Source: an uncultured Erysipelotrichaceae bacterium
GTDB taxonomy: Bacteria > Bacillota_I > Bacilli_A > RF39 > UBA660
Length of the DNA stretch: 20,728 nucleotides
Reading direction: 5' to 3'
Assembly: GCA_902797005.1 (NCBI GenBank)
Contig: CADBRE010000003.1
Location: 1-20,728, forward strand
A model generated the notes under the pieces. It did not search any database. It saw nothing but the letters and a program-made list of their open reading frames with translations, and was not told the origin of the DNA. Shown piece after piece: positions 12,702-19,091 of this stretch; position 1 is the stretch's first letter, and each line of letters opens with the position of its first letter. Position numbers and translations under genes: made by a program.

Positions 12702-13181
12702 ATGAAACTAATTTATATTGGAAAACTAGTTAATACTCATGGGCTTAAAGGTGAAGTTAGAATAATAAGTGATTTTGAATACAAAGAAAAGTTGTTTATT
12801 AAAGGTATTCACTTATATATTGGAAAAGATAAGGAAGAAGTTACAATTGAAAGTTATAGACCTCATAAGATGTTTGATATGTGCACTTTTAAAGAATATG
12901 GCTATATTAATGATGTACTAAAGTTTAAAGGCCAAAATGTCTATGCCAATAGAGAAGAACTTGAGCTTAATTCAAATGAACTACTTGATAGTGATTACAT
13001 ATCATTAAGATGCATTTACAAAGAAAAAACAATTGGGTATATAGAAGAAGTTATCGATAACAATGGATATAAATTATTCAATATTAATGGCAAATATATT
13101 CCTAAAAATGAAAACTTTATTGAAAAAATTGATTTGGAAAATAAAACAATATATCTAAAGAATTTGGAGGGGTTAATATGA
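12702..13181 (+). CDS. rimM: 16S rRNA processing protein RimM
   Basis: Assists late assembly of the 30S subunit head by binding ribosomal protein S19. 159 residues from ATG 12702, chosen because GGAGG ends five bases before it; an upstream in-frame TTG is less likely. The N-terminal RimM barrel starts IYIGKLVNTHGLKGEVRI, and the C-terminal PRC-barrel has LIPKNENFIEKID-type ending. The usual upstream partner rpsP is absent. Its stop overlaps the trmD start (ATGA at 13178-13181), so the two are coupled. Confidence 0.93.
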   Translation: MKLIYIGKLVNTHGLKGEVRIISDFEYKEKLFIKGIHLYIGKDKEEVTIESYRPHKMFDMCTFKEYGYINDVLKFKGQNVYANREELELNSNELLDSDYISLRCIYKEKTIGYIEEVIDNNGYKLFNINGKYIPKNENFIEKIDLENKTIYLKNLEGLI

Positions 13182-13840
13182 AAATAAGTATTCTTACACT
13201 TTTTCCTAATATGTTTGATGGAATATTTACCGAATCTATCTTAAAACGTGCGATTGAAAATGAAAGAATCGAAATTGAGCTTATTAATTTCAGAGATTAT
13301 ACATTAGATCCTCATAACAAAGTTGATGATGCACCATTTGGTGGTGGAGCAGGTATGGTTCTAATGTGTCAGCCAATATTTGATGCAGTAGATGCTATAA
13401 GAACTCCTGAATCTAAAGTTATTCTTTTAACTCCTGCAGGTAAAGTTTATAATCAAAAAACAGCTTATGAATTAAGAAATGAAAAGCATTTAATAATTAT
13501 ATGTGGACATTACGAGGGATTTGATGATAGAATAAGAACTATAGCTGATTTAGAACTATCTATAGGTGATTATGTATTAACCGGAGGAGAAGTGCCAGCA
13601 ATGGTTCTAGTTGATTCAATAACTAGGTTGTTGCCTGGTGTTATTAGGGAAGAAAGTTACACTGAAGACTCTTTTACAGCTAATACTCTTGACTATCCTG
13701 TATATACTCATCCTAGAAACTTTAGAGGTATGGAAGTTCCTGAAATACTACTTTCTGGAGATCATAAGAAAATAGAAGAGTATAGAAGAGAAGAAGCTAT
13801 TAAAAGAACGATAGAGGTTAGGCCAGATTTATTAAAGTAG
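13178..13840 (+). CDS. trmD: tRNA (guanine37-N1)-methyltransferase
   Basis: Adds a methyl to N1 of G37 next to the anticodon in tRNAs reading CNN codons and a few others, preventing +1 frameshifts. The 220-residue protein has the trefoil-knot motifs: PFGGGAGMVL (53-62), CGHYEGFDDRI (109-119), SIGDYVLTGGE (128-138), and the EDSF block (163-166) with the catalytic aspartate D164. DYPVYTHPRNFRGMEVPEIL follows. It is a little shorter than B. subtilis TrmD, with a short C-terminal domain. Coupled to rimM. The standard next gene, rplS, is 2.8 kb away here. Confidence 0.98.
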   Translation: MKISILTLFPNMFDGIFTESILKRAIENERIEIELINFRDYTLDPHNKVDDAPFGGGAGMVLMCQPIFDAVDAIRTPESKVILLTPAGKVYNQKTAYELRNEKHLIIICGHYEGFDDRIRTIADLELSIGDYVLTGGEVPAMVLVDSITRLLPGVIREESYTEDSFTANTLDYPVYTHPRNFRGMEVPEILLSGDHKKIEEYRREEAIKRTIEVRPDLLK

Positions 13841-13849
13841 GTGAATGTA

Positions 13850-14311
13850 ATGTATTACTTAAAAAGAAAAATGAAAAAAGGCTTCGTCAAGAATGTTTTC
13901 AATTTTGAGGGGTTGGAAATCAAGCCCAAATCTAAAAGACATGAGAATATCAAAAAGGTTACTATAATTGATAAGAAATTGAAAAATAATTATAGTATTA
14001 AACAAATGGATAAGCATTTAAAGAAAATCTATGATAAAATATTTGCATTTCTAACTAGTGATGATGATTCAGAAAATGGAATCAAAATATGCTTGGGTGA
14101 AATTGAAAAATGTAAAAGCGCTTTATTTAACAAGTATAAAGAGGCTCTTCAAAATAAAAAATATAAAGAATATTTAGCTAAAATAGCACTTATAGAAACT
14201 GAGTTTCGGGATAAGTATTATGAAAGAGAATATTATGCTAATATAATTAAGAATATGTATAAAGATTTAGGAACTATGGAAGAAGAGGAAATCAAAGGAA
14301 AAAGTAGGTAA
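13850..14311 (+). CDS. Basic helical protein of unknown function after trmD
   Basis: 153 residues from ATG 13850, five bases after TAGGTGA at the trmD stop; the in-frame GTG 13841 is less likely. Lys- and Glu-rich, mostly helical, with a basic N-terminus (LKRKMKKGFVK) and a central SIKQMDKHLKKIYDKIFAFL segment. No membrane helix, signal peptide or metal site. Close spacing places it in the rimM-trmD operon. I do not recognise the family; RNA or ribosome binding is only a guess from charge and context. Confidence 0.7.
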   Translation: MYYLKRKMKKGFVKNVFNFEGLEIKPKSKRHENIKKVTIIDKKLKNNYSIKQMDKHLKKIYDKIFAFLTSDDDSENGIKICLGEIEKCKSALFNKYKEALQNKKYKEYLAKIALIETEFRDKYYEREYYANIIKNMYKDLGTMEEEEIKGKSR

Positions 14312-14405
14312 AAACTTTACTTTATAAATATTTTTGGTATAGTTTATTCATCTTGATAATATGTTAGTTTAATTATTAAAATCCTCACAAATGTTATCAA
14401 ATCGC

Positions 14406-14434
14406 TTGACAAAAATGAATATTCAGAGTAGTAT
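14406..14434 (+). promoter_or_regulatory. Promoter-like pair just before a hairpin terminator
   Basis: TTGACA (14406-14411), 17 bases, TAGTAT (14429-14434), with an alternative TATATT at 14432. There is no coding frame on this strand before the terminator at 14446-14485, so a transcript would be only ~45 bases. Confidence 0.4.
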
Positions 14435-14445
14435 ATTATTCAAGA

Positions 14446-14485
14446 AAACCAATTGTGACCCGTTGGGGTTGCAGTCGGTTTTTTT
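14446..14485. terminator. Shared terminator between convergent transcripts
   Basis: Stem AAACC-A-ATTGTGACCC (14446-14461) with GGGTTGCAGT-C-GGTTT (14466-14481), loop GTTG, one mismatch and some G-U pairs. Plus-strand tail TTTTTTT; minus-strand tail GGTTTTCTT. It lies at the stop codon of the minus-strand gene. Confidence 0.75.
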
Positions 14486-14993
14486 ATTTTCTTTTAAAAA
14501 TTTTGATCAATTCATTACCTTCTTTAATTACTATCACATTTATCCATTCTCTACCTTTAGTTATGTAAATCCTTTTAACTTGATCAATGATATTATCAAT
14601 ATTTAATGGGCAATGCGATATGTCGATAATAAAATTGTTTGATTGTCCTTTACAGGGCTTAATAATATAATCAACAACTCTTTTGCCTGAGCCTCTAATG
14701 TTTTTTAAATCATAAAACTCATTATTAAATAAATAATCAGTTGTTTTAATCCCTTTAGGATAATTAATTGAAGGTGGCATATAGACAGTACCACCAAACA
14801 TTTTTGCCAACCACTTAGCGGTAACTATTTCTTCTTTATTATGTTTAAAAACTACATTTTTATTGTCTATATAATATTCATTTCCATCATCATCAATAAA
14901 TATATTACTATATTCAATTCTGCATATATCGGATTTAGAACAGGTTAACCATTCGTTAGTAATATCTTCATAAGCTTCTTCTGTTTTAATCAT
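14484..14993 (-). CDS. Orphan CdiA C-terminal-type nuclease toxin domain protein
   Basis: 169 residues; start at 14993 because AAGGAG lies five bases before that ATG. The second half matches the pattern of CdiA-CT-like tRNA nucleases of the PD-(D/E)XK fold: AKWLAKMFGGTVYMPPS (59-75), then YPKGIKTTDYLFNNEFYDLK (78-97), GSGKRVVDYIIKP, QSNNFIIDIS and a KIFKRK end. D86 and D95-L-K97 fit the catalytic D...DxK, and the GxGK...A/V-D turn is typical. These domains usually end large secreted or phage/ICE proteins; here it is a free-standing gene on the opposite strand of a housekeeping operon with no obvious immunity gene. The first ~50 residues (acidic, IFIDDDGNEYYID) are not recognised. Family call from pattern memory. 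Confidence 0.7.
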   Translation of the reverse strand: MIKTEEAYEDITNEWLTCSKSDICRIEYSNIFIDDDGNEYYIDNKNVVFKHNKEEIVTAKWLAKMFGGTVYMPPSINYPKGIKTTDYLFNNEFYDLKNIRGSGKRVVDYIIKPCKGQSNNFIIDISHCPLNIDNIIDQVKRIYITKGREWINVIVIKEGNELIKIFKRK

Positions 14994-15043
14994 GTTTTCT
15001 CCTTCCAATTTTTAATTTTGTATTACCCATAATAAAGCAGAAA

Positions 15044-15066
15044 GAAACATCGCACATTGATGTTTC
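15044..15066. promoter_or_regulatory. Perfect dyad upstream of the minus-strand nuclease gene
   Basis: GAAACATC (15044-15051), seven bases, GATGTTTC (15059-15066). It lies at the probable promoter of the nuclease gene (a minus-strand TATTAT is at 15030-15035), so it may be an operator or a leader hairpin. The divergent gap 14994-15192 holds only this, the 15117 repeat and the thyA promoter. Confidence 0.45.
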
Positions 15067-15116
15067 CTCATAACCTTAAAAATACAAGTATTAATATACA
15101 TCAAATCATTATTAAT

Positions 15117-15145
15117 AGCAAGTATTTATTCAAATTGTACTTGCT
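15117..15145. terminator. Inverted repeat between the divergent genes
   Basis: AGCAAGTA (15117-15124), 13 bases, TACTTGCT (15138-15145), then TTTAT. It could be an operator, since it overlaps the thyA -35 box, or a terminator; I cannot decide between them. Confidence 0.35.
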
Positions 15146-15169
15146 TTTATAAAAATTTTATTGTATATT
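15141..15169 (+). promoter_or_regulatory. Promoter of thyA
   Basis: TTGCTT (15141-15146), 17 bases, TATATT (15164-15169), 24 bases before the start. Confidence 0.55.
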
Positions 15170-15192
15170 TAATTTGAAAGTAGGTGGGTTTA

Positions 15193-16548
15193 ATGATAAT
15201 AAACGGAAAAGAAATAAAGATAAATAGGGGTAATGCAATTGTTTCTGAAACTGATGAAGCATATTGTACTTTGGTTAAAAAGATATTAGAAGAAGGCGTT
15301 CGAACTCATAACAGAACTGGAATAGACACTATTGCAATTGCTGGGTGGAATTATAAGTTTGATTTGAGCAAAGGATTTCCTATAGCTGAAACTAAAGATG
15401 TTAAAGCCAAGAACTTTACTTCTGAAATACAATGGATACATCAAGTGCAATCAAATGAAGTTAAATGGCTAACTGATAGACATAATCATACATGGGATTT
15501 GTGGGTTGTGGATGAAGATGGTATATACAGGATTTATGAGCAAGGAGAAAATGCAGTTAATGATCCAGAAAGATTAGTTCCTTTAATGAGGCAAGTAAAT
15601 AATCCAATAACTGGTGACATTGAGAAAGTTCCTGTTTTGGATGATTCTGGAAAGCAAGTAATGGTACAATCTAAGGATATTATGGACAAAAAAGACAATC
15701 CTCGTACATTAAAAGAAGCTATTTGGTTTGGAAAACAATATGCTGGGACTATCGGAGAAGCATATGGTTTTATTAATGGCACATATAAAAGACCACAATA
15801 TGTTGAATATAAACTAAAAACAGACCCTAGTGATAGAAGAATGAATATCAGTTTATGGCAAGATGCTCATATTAAAAATGCTGTACTACCTAGCTGTGTA
15901 TGGTCAAGTGAATATAAAACAACACCGGATGGAAAGCTTCATTCATATGTTCATCAAAGAAGCGCTGATGTTCCTCTAGGTCTTCCATTTAACATTTCGC
16001 AATATGCTGTTTTACTTTCAATGTTTGCTAAAGCCACTGGATTTGAAGTAGGAACTATGAGCTGGAGTATAATGGATGCACATATATATATAAATCAGCT
16101 TGAAGGTATTAAAAAGCAACTAAAAAGATATGAATATATGCAAATGTATTCTAATATTATTAGAAACTCTAGTGATGAAGAGGTAGAGCATCTATATAAT
16201 AAAAATAATGAATTATTTATTAAGTTAAACGACAGAGTTAAAGCATTGCTAGGAGATAGTTATGATAAACTAACTATGACTAAAAGAATTAATTTAACTA
16301 AATTATTTGATAGTGCACTTGGAAAAGATTATGAAGACGCTTTTGAAAGAAAAGTATCTTTAGAGCATTTGCTAACTAGAGAAACTCCAGTATTAGAACT
16401 TGCTAATCATAATAGTATATTTGATTATTCAACTGAATATGTTAAGAAGGGTGATCTATATTTACAAGAAAATCCTATAGGTAATAGGGATATTGTTCTT
16501 AAGAAATATCATCCTACACCATTTATTAGCATGCCAATCGCTCAGTAA
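15193..16548 (+). CDS. thyA: Thymidylate synthase, oversized divergent form
   Basis: Makes dTMP from dUMP with methylene-tetrahydrofolate. 451 residues from ATG 15193 (AGGTGGG before it), against 264-316 in the usual enzyme. Landmarks: RTGIDTIAI near 42; FPIAETKDVKAKNFTSEIQW; TIGEAYG; SDRRMNISLW; catalytic C235 in LPSCVW; HQRSADVPLGLPFNISQY with the dUMP-reading N267; and MDAHIYINQ. The tail YHPTPFISMPIAQ corresponds to the family's mobile C-terminus. Extra length comes from two insertions, ~110-185 (after WDLW) and ~313-395 (helical, after LKRYEY). The residue after the catalytic Cys is Val rather than His, a known but uncommon variant. N267 argues against a dCMP hydroxymethylase, which has Asp. 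No dihydrofolate reductase gene is beside it. Confidence 0.92.
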   Translation: MIINGKEIKINRGNAIVSETDEAYCTLVKKILEEGVRTHNRTGIDTIAIAGWNYKFDLSKGFPIAETKDVKAKNFTSEIQWIHQVQSNEVKWLTDRHNHTWDLWVVDEDGIYRIYEQGENAVNDPERLVPLMRQVNNPITGDIEKVPVLDDSGKQVMVQSKDIMDKKDNPRTLKEAIWFGKQYAGTIGEAYGFINGTYKRPQYVEYKLKTDPSDRRMNISLWQDAHIKNAVLPSCVWSSEYKTTPDGKLHSYVHQRSADVPLGLPFNISQYAVLLSMFAKATGFEVGTMSWSIMDAHIYINQLEGIKKQLKRYEYMQMYSNIIRNSSDEEVEHLYNKNNELFIKLNDRVKALLGDSYDKLTMTKRINLTKLFDSALGKDYEDAFERKVSLEHLLTRETPVLELANHNSIFDYSTEYVKKGDLYLQENPIGNRDIVLKKYHPTPFISMPIAQ

Positions 16549-16571
16549 AAGTGAAAATGTCTCTAAAACGC

Positions 16572-16600
16572 TTGCTTTTGGAATAAGATTATGATAGAAT
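16572..16600 (+). promoter_or_regulatory. Promoter of rplS
   Basis: TTGCTT (16572-16577), 17 bases, TAGAAT (16595-16600). Gives rplS an independent start, as expected after separation from trmD. Confidence 0.65.
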
Positions 16601-16604
16601 TATT

Positions 16605-16672
16605 CTTGCTTAATCCGCTGCAAGAGATATGTTGCATGATTAAAATATGCACTAAAGAAGGAGATGTAGAAT
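16605..16672 (+). promoter_or_regulatory. Structured 5' leader of rplS, possible L19 leader
   Basis: A ~66-base leader with two small stems: CTTGC (16605-16609) with GCAAG (16620-16624), and TGCAT with ATGCA around 16633-16653, before GAAGGAG. Firmicutes rplS genes often carry an L19-binding leader (L19_leader), used for autoregulation. I cannot confirm the match to that family by eye. Confidence 0.4.
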
Positions 16673-17011
16673 ATGAATTTAATCGACAAGATTAATGCAA
16701 AGCAAATTAATCCTAACGTTCCTGAGTTTAGAGTAGGAGATACTGTTAGAGTAGACGTTAAGATTAAAGAGGGAAAAAGAGAAAGAATCCAAGCTTTTGA
16801 AGGCGTAGTAACTGCTAGAAAAGGTGGAAGCGTTTCTGAAACTTTCACAGTTAGAAAGAAAAGTGGAAATGTTGGAGTAAACAGAGTATTCCCAGTTAAT
16901 AGTCCTTTAATCGAAAAGATTACTGTTGTTAAGAAAGGTAAAGTTAGAAGAGCTAAACTTAACTTCTTAAAAGGAATTAAAGGTACATTTAAAATCAAAG
17001 AAAGAAATTAA
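16673..17011 (+). CDS. rplS: Large subunit ribosomal protein L19
   Basis: 112 residues, normal length. It sits at the 30S-50S interface of the ribosome. The family pattern is complete: [20 protein letters not shown], then [20 protein letters not shown], then [20 protein letters not shown] and the [12 protein letters not shown] end. ATG 16673 follows GAAGGAGA. Base use is more G-rich than in neighbours, typical of a highly expressed ribosomal gene. Own promoter, leader and terminator. Confidence 0.98.
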   Translation: MNLIDKINAKQINPNVPEFRVGDTVRVDVKIKEGKRERIQAFEGVVTARKGGSVSETFTVRKKSGNVGVNRVFPVNSPLIEKITVVKKGKVRRAKLNFLKGIKGTFKIKERN

Positions 17012-17018
17012 TTTTTCT

Positions 17019-17045
17019 AGGGGCATTACAAATGCTCCTTTTTCT
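17019..17045 (+). terminator. Terminator of rplS
   Basis: AGGGGCATT (17019-17027), loop ACA, AATGCTCCT (17031-17039) with one G-U pair, then a T-run. Confidence 0.85.
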
Positions 17046-17060
17046 ATATAAAGGAGACTT

Positions 17061-17921
17061 ATGAAAAGATATAAAAAGGTTAAAATAGCAAGTATATTTG
17101 GTATAGTTGGGAACTTGCTCTTATTTATTTTTAAATTAGTGGTTAGCTTAATGAGTAAAAGTGAGGCTATGATGGCTGATACATTTAATAGTGGTGGAGA
17201 TATAGCTTCTTCTATAATAACTTATATAGGTAATAAAATCGCTTCTGTTCCATCCGATGAAGATCATAATCTAGGCCATGGGAAAGCGGAGTACATCTAT
17301 TCAATGCTAATAAGTTTAATAATGATATTAGTGTCATTAACTATAGTTCGCTCGTCTGTTTCTTCTATAATTAGTAAAAGGACATACACTTTTTCAATCT
17401 ATTTAATTATAGTGTGTATTATTACTATTATAACTAAACTGGTATTATATATATACACTAATAAAATTGCTAAAGAAGAGAACAATTTACTAATGGAAGC
17501 TAATTCAAAAGATCATAGGAATGATATACTTTTAACTCTTCTCAACTTAATTTCAGTTATATTTGCTAAACACAATATTTTTTATTTAGATGGAATTATT
17601 GGATTATTTATTTCTATATGGATTATTGTCTCATCAATCAAAATATTTAAGCAGAGTTATGATGTTTTAATGGATAAAACTATATCTGAAGAGACTAGGA
17701 ATAAAGTGTTAGAGATTGTTAATAATTATGAAGAGATAGTAAAAGTTCAACATTTTAATGCTACACCAGTAGGCTATAGGTATCAGATATCTTTAACAAT
17801 ATTCATTGATGGTAATATGTCCACTTATGAATCGCATGAAGTGGCTGATAAATTAGAGAAGGAAATAATAGAAAAAATAGATGAAATATATTTAGCTGTT
17901 ATACATGTTAATCCTATATAG
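17061..17921 (+). CDS. Cation diffusion facilitator family efflux transporter
   Basis: A proton-coupled exporter of a divalent metal such as Mn, Fe or Zn. 286 residues with six membrane helices in the first ~200 and a cytoplasmic ferredoxin-like dimerisation domain after that (VLEIVNNYEEIVKVQHFNA to AVIHVNPI). Helix 2 carries N43-xxx-D47 (ADTFNSGGD) and helix 5 D151-xxx-D155 (DHRND). That acid/Asn set, rather than the HxxxD pair of zinc exporters, favours manganese or iron; this is inference. The loop DEDHNLGHGKAEYI (66-79) is the family's conserved turn. ATG 17061 follows AAAGGAG; it may be read through from rplS. Confidence 0.93.
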   Translation: MKRYKKVKIASIFGIVGNLLLFIFKLVVSLMSKSEAMMADTFNSGGDIASSIITYIGNKIASVPSDEDHNLGHGKAEYIYSMLISLIMILVSLTIVRSSVSSIISKRTYTFSIYLIIVCIITIITKLVLYIYTNKIAKEENNLLMEANSKDHRNDILLTLLNLISVIFAKHNIFYLDGIIGLFISIWIIVSSIKIFKQSYDVLMDKTISEETRNKVLEIVNNYEEIVKVQHFNATPVGYRYQISLTIFIDGNMSTYESHEVADKLEKEIIEKIDEIYLAVIHVNPI

Positions 17922-17969
17922 ATAATGTTTTAACAAATATATCTTATATTTGGCTTATTTTTGCTTGAG

Positions 17970-17975
17970 TATAAT
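17970..17975 (+). promoter_or_regulatory. -10 box of the holA promoter
   Basis: TATAAT in the gap after the efflux gene; the -35 region is poor. Confidence 0.45.
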
Positions 17976-18014
17976 GTAAAAATATGTTATTATTTAATTA
18001 GGGAGGATCTGGAA

Positions 18015-18980
18015 GTGATTTACGTATTATATGGCAATGGAGATATTAAAAAAGCTTTTTATGATTTAGTTGGGGAGAGTAAAAAGTTGAATGATGAATC
18101 TGATTGGATGTATGATTCAGAATGTTTTAATATTTTAGACCTTGATAATTGCCTAGTAGAGGATGTCATTGCTGAAGCTAGTTATGGTGATTTGTTCGGA
18201 AACGAGAAGATAGTTCTTGTTAAGAATTGTACATTTCTAACTGGTAAATCAAGTTTAAAGGATACCTCCCTTAATAATTACATAGAGAATCCAAATCCTA
18301 ATACTATGCTAATATTAAGTGTTAATAGTGAAAAACTTGATGAAAGAAAGAAGATTGTACAGCTATTAAGGGAGAAAGCTGAAGTAATCGAGGTAAAACC
18401 TATTGATTCAAAAAATATTAATGGATATATTAAGGATTTTTTTAATGAGAGAAACTATAAGATTGATTATAACGCTATTAATGAAATAGCTTTAAGAATA
18501 AATGATAATACTATATTAATTGATAATGAACTTGAAAAACTACTTCTATATAAACTTGAAGATAAGACTATAACTTTAGATGATGTTAAGAAAGTTCTAG
18601 TACAATATGATGCTGATGATAAGATATTTAAGTTAGTGGATGCAACTTTAAAGAAGGATAAAGCTCTTACCTTTAAACTTTATAAAGAGTTGATTGACGC
18701 TAGGGAAGAGCCTACTGTTATTATAAGTTTAATTGCTTCGCAACTTAGACTAATTTTGCAAGCTAGTATTCTTAGTAAAGACGGATTTAATGAAAAAGAT
18801 ATTGCTTCTAAACTAAAAGAGCATCCTTATAGAGTTAAATTAGCTTTAGAGAGCTATAGGAGAACTAATAAAAATGAACTGTTAAATAATCTAATTGAGC
18901 TATCAGATTTAGATTATAAAATTAAAAAAGGGGATATTGATAAGGTTAGAGGACTTGAAACTTTTTTACTTTCAATTTAG
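18015..18980 (+). CDS. holA: DNA polymerase III delta subunit (clamp-loader wrench)
   Basis: Opens the sliding clamp as part of the clamp loader. 321 residues from GTG 18015, chosen because GGGAGG (18001-18006) precedes it and the product then begins with the family's MIYVLYG strand; an upstream in-frame TTG would add 18 atypical residues. Domain I has LFGNEKIVLVKNCTFL (~58-73), and domain II/III includes NDNTILIDNELEKLLLY and the collar helices VDATLKKDKALTFKLYKELI and ISLIASQLRLILQASIL. It lacks a Walker A, as expected for delta. Length is close to the ~340 norm. It precedes lon; in many Firmicutes it follows comEC and precedes rpsT, neither present here. Confidence 0.95.
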   Translation: MIYVLYGNGDIKKAFYDLVGESKKLNDESDWMYDSECFNILDLDNCLVEDVIAEASYGDLFGNEKIVLVKNCTFLTGKSSLKDTSLNNYIENPNPNTMLILSVNSEKLDERKKIVQLLREKAEVIEVKPIDSKNINGYIKDFFNERNYKIDYNAINEIALRINDNTILIDNELEKLLLYKLEDKTITLDDVKKVLVQYDADDKIFKLVDATLKKDKALTFKLYKELIDAREEPTVIISLIASQLRLILQASILSKDGFNEKDIASKLKEHPYRVKLALESYRRTNKNELLNNLIELSDLDYKIKKGDIDKVRGLETFLLSI

Positions 18981-19036
18981 TTTGTACATAGTAAAATACT
19001 TTAGTAAAAAAAGGTAAAAAAAATTATAATTTTTGC

Positions 19037-19065
19037 TAGACAACTTAGTGTTTTGTAATTATAAT
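19037..19065 (+). promoter_or_regulatory. Promoter of lon
   Basis: TAGACA (19037-19042), 17 bases, TATAAT (19060-19065). AATTATAAT strings flank it on both sides. No CIRCE or CtsR box is visible. Confidence 0.7.
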
Positions 19066-19091
19066 AAATAGACATATGGGAGGCGAAACTT

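Noticed and set aside
14391..14606. Plus-strand 71-residue frame opposite the nuclease gene
   Set aside because: It starts without a ribosome site, crosses the terminator hairpin and mirrors the minus-strand gene's 3' end.
15193..16548. Phage-type dCMP or dUMP hydroxymethylase instead of thymidylate synthase
   Set aside because: The pyrimidine-reading residue is Asn in GLPFNI, as in dUMP-using thymidylate synthases; dCMP enzymes have Asp there.
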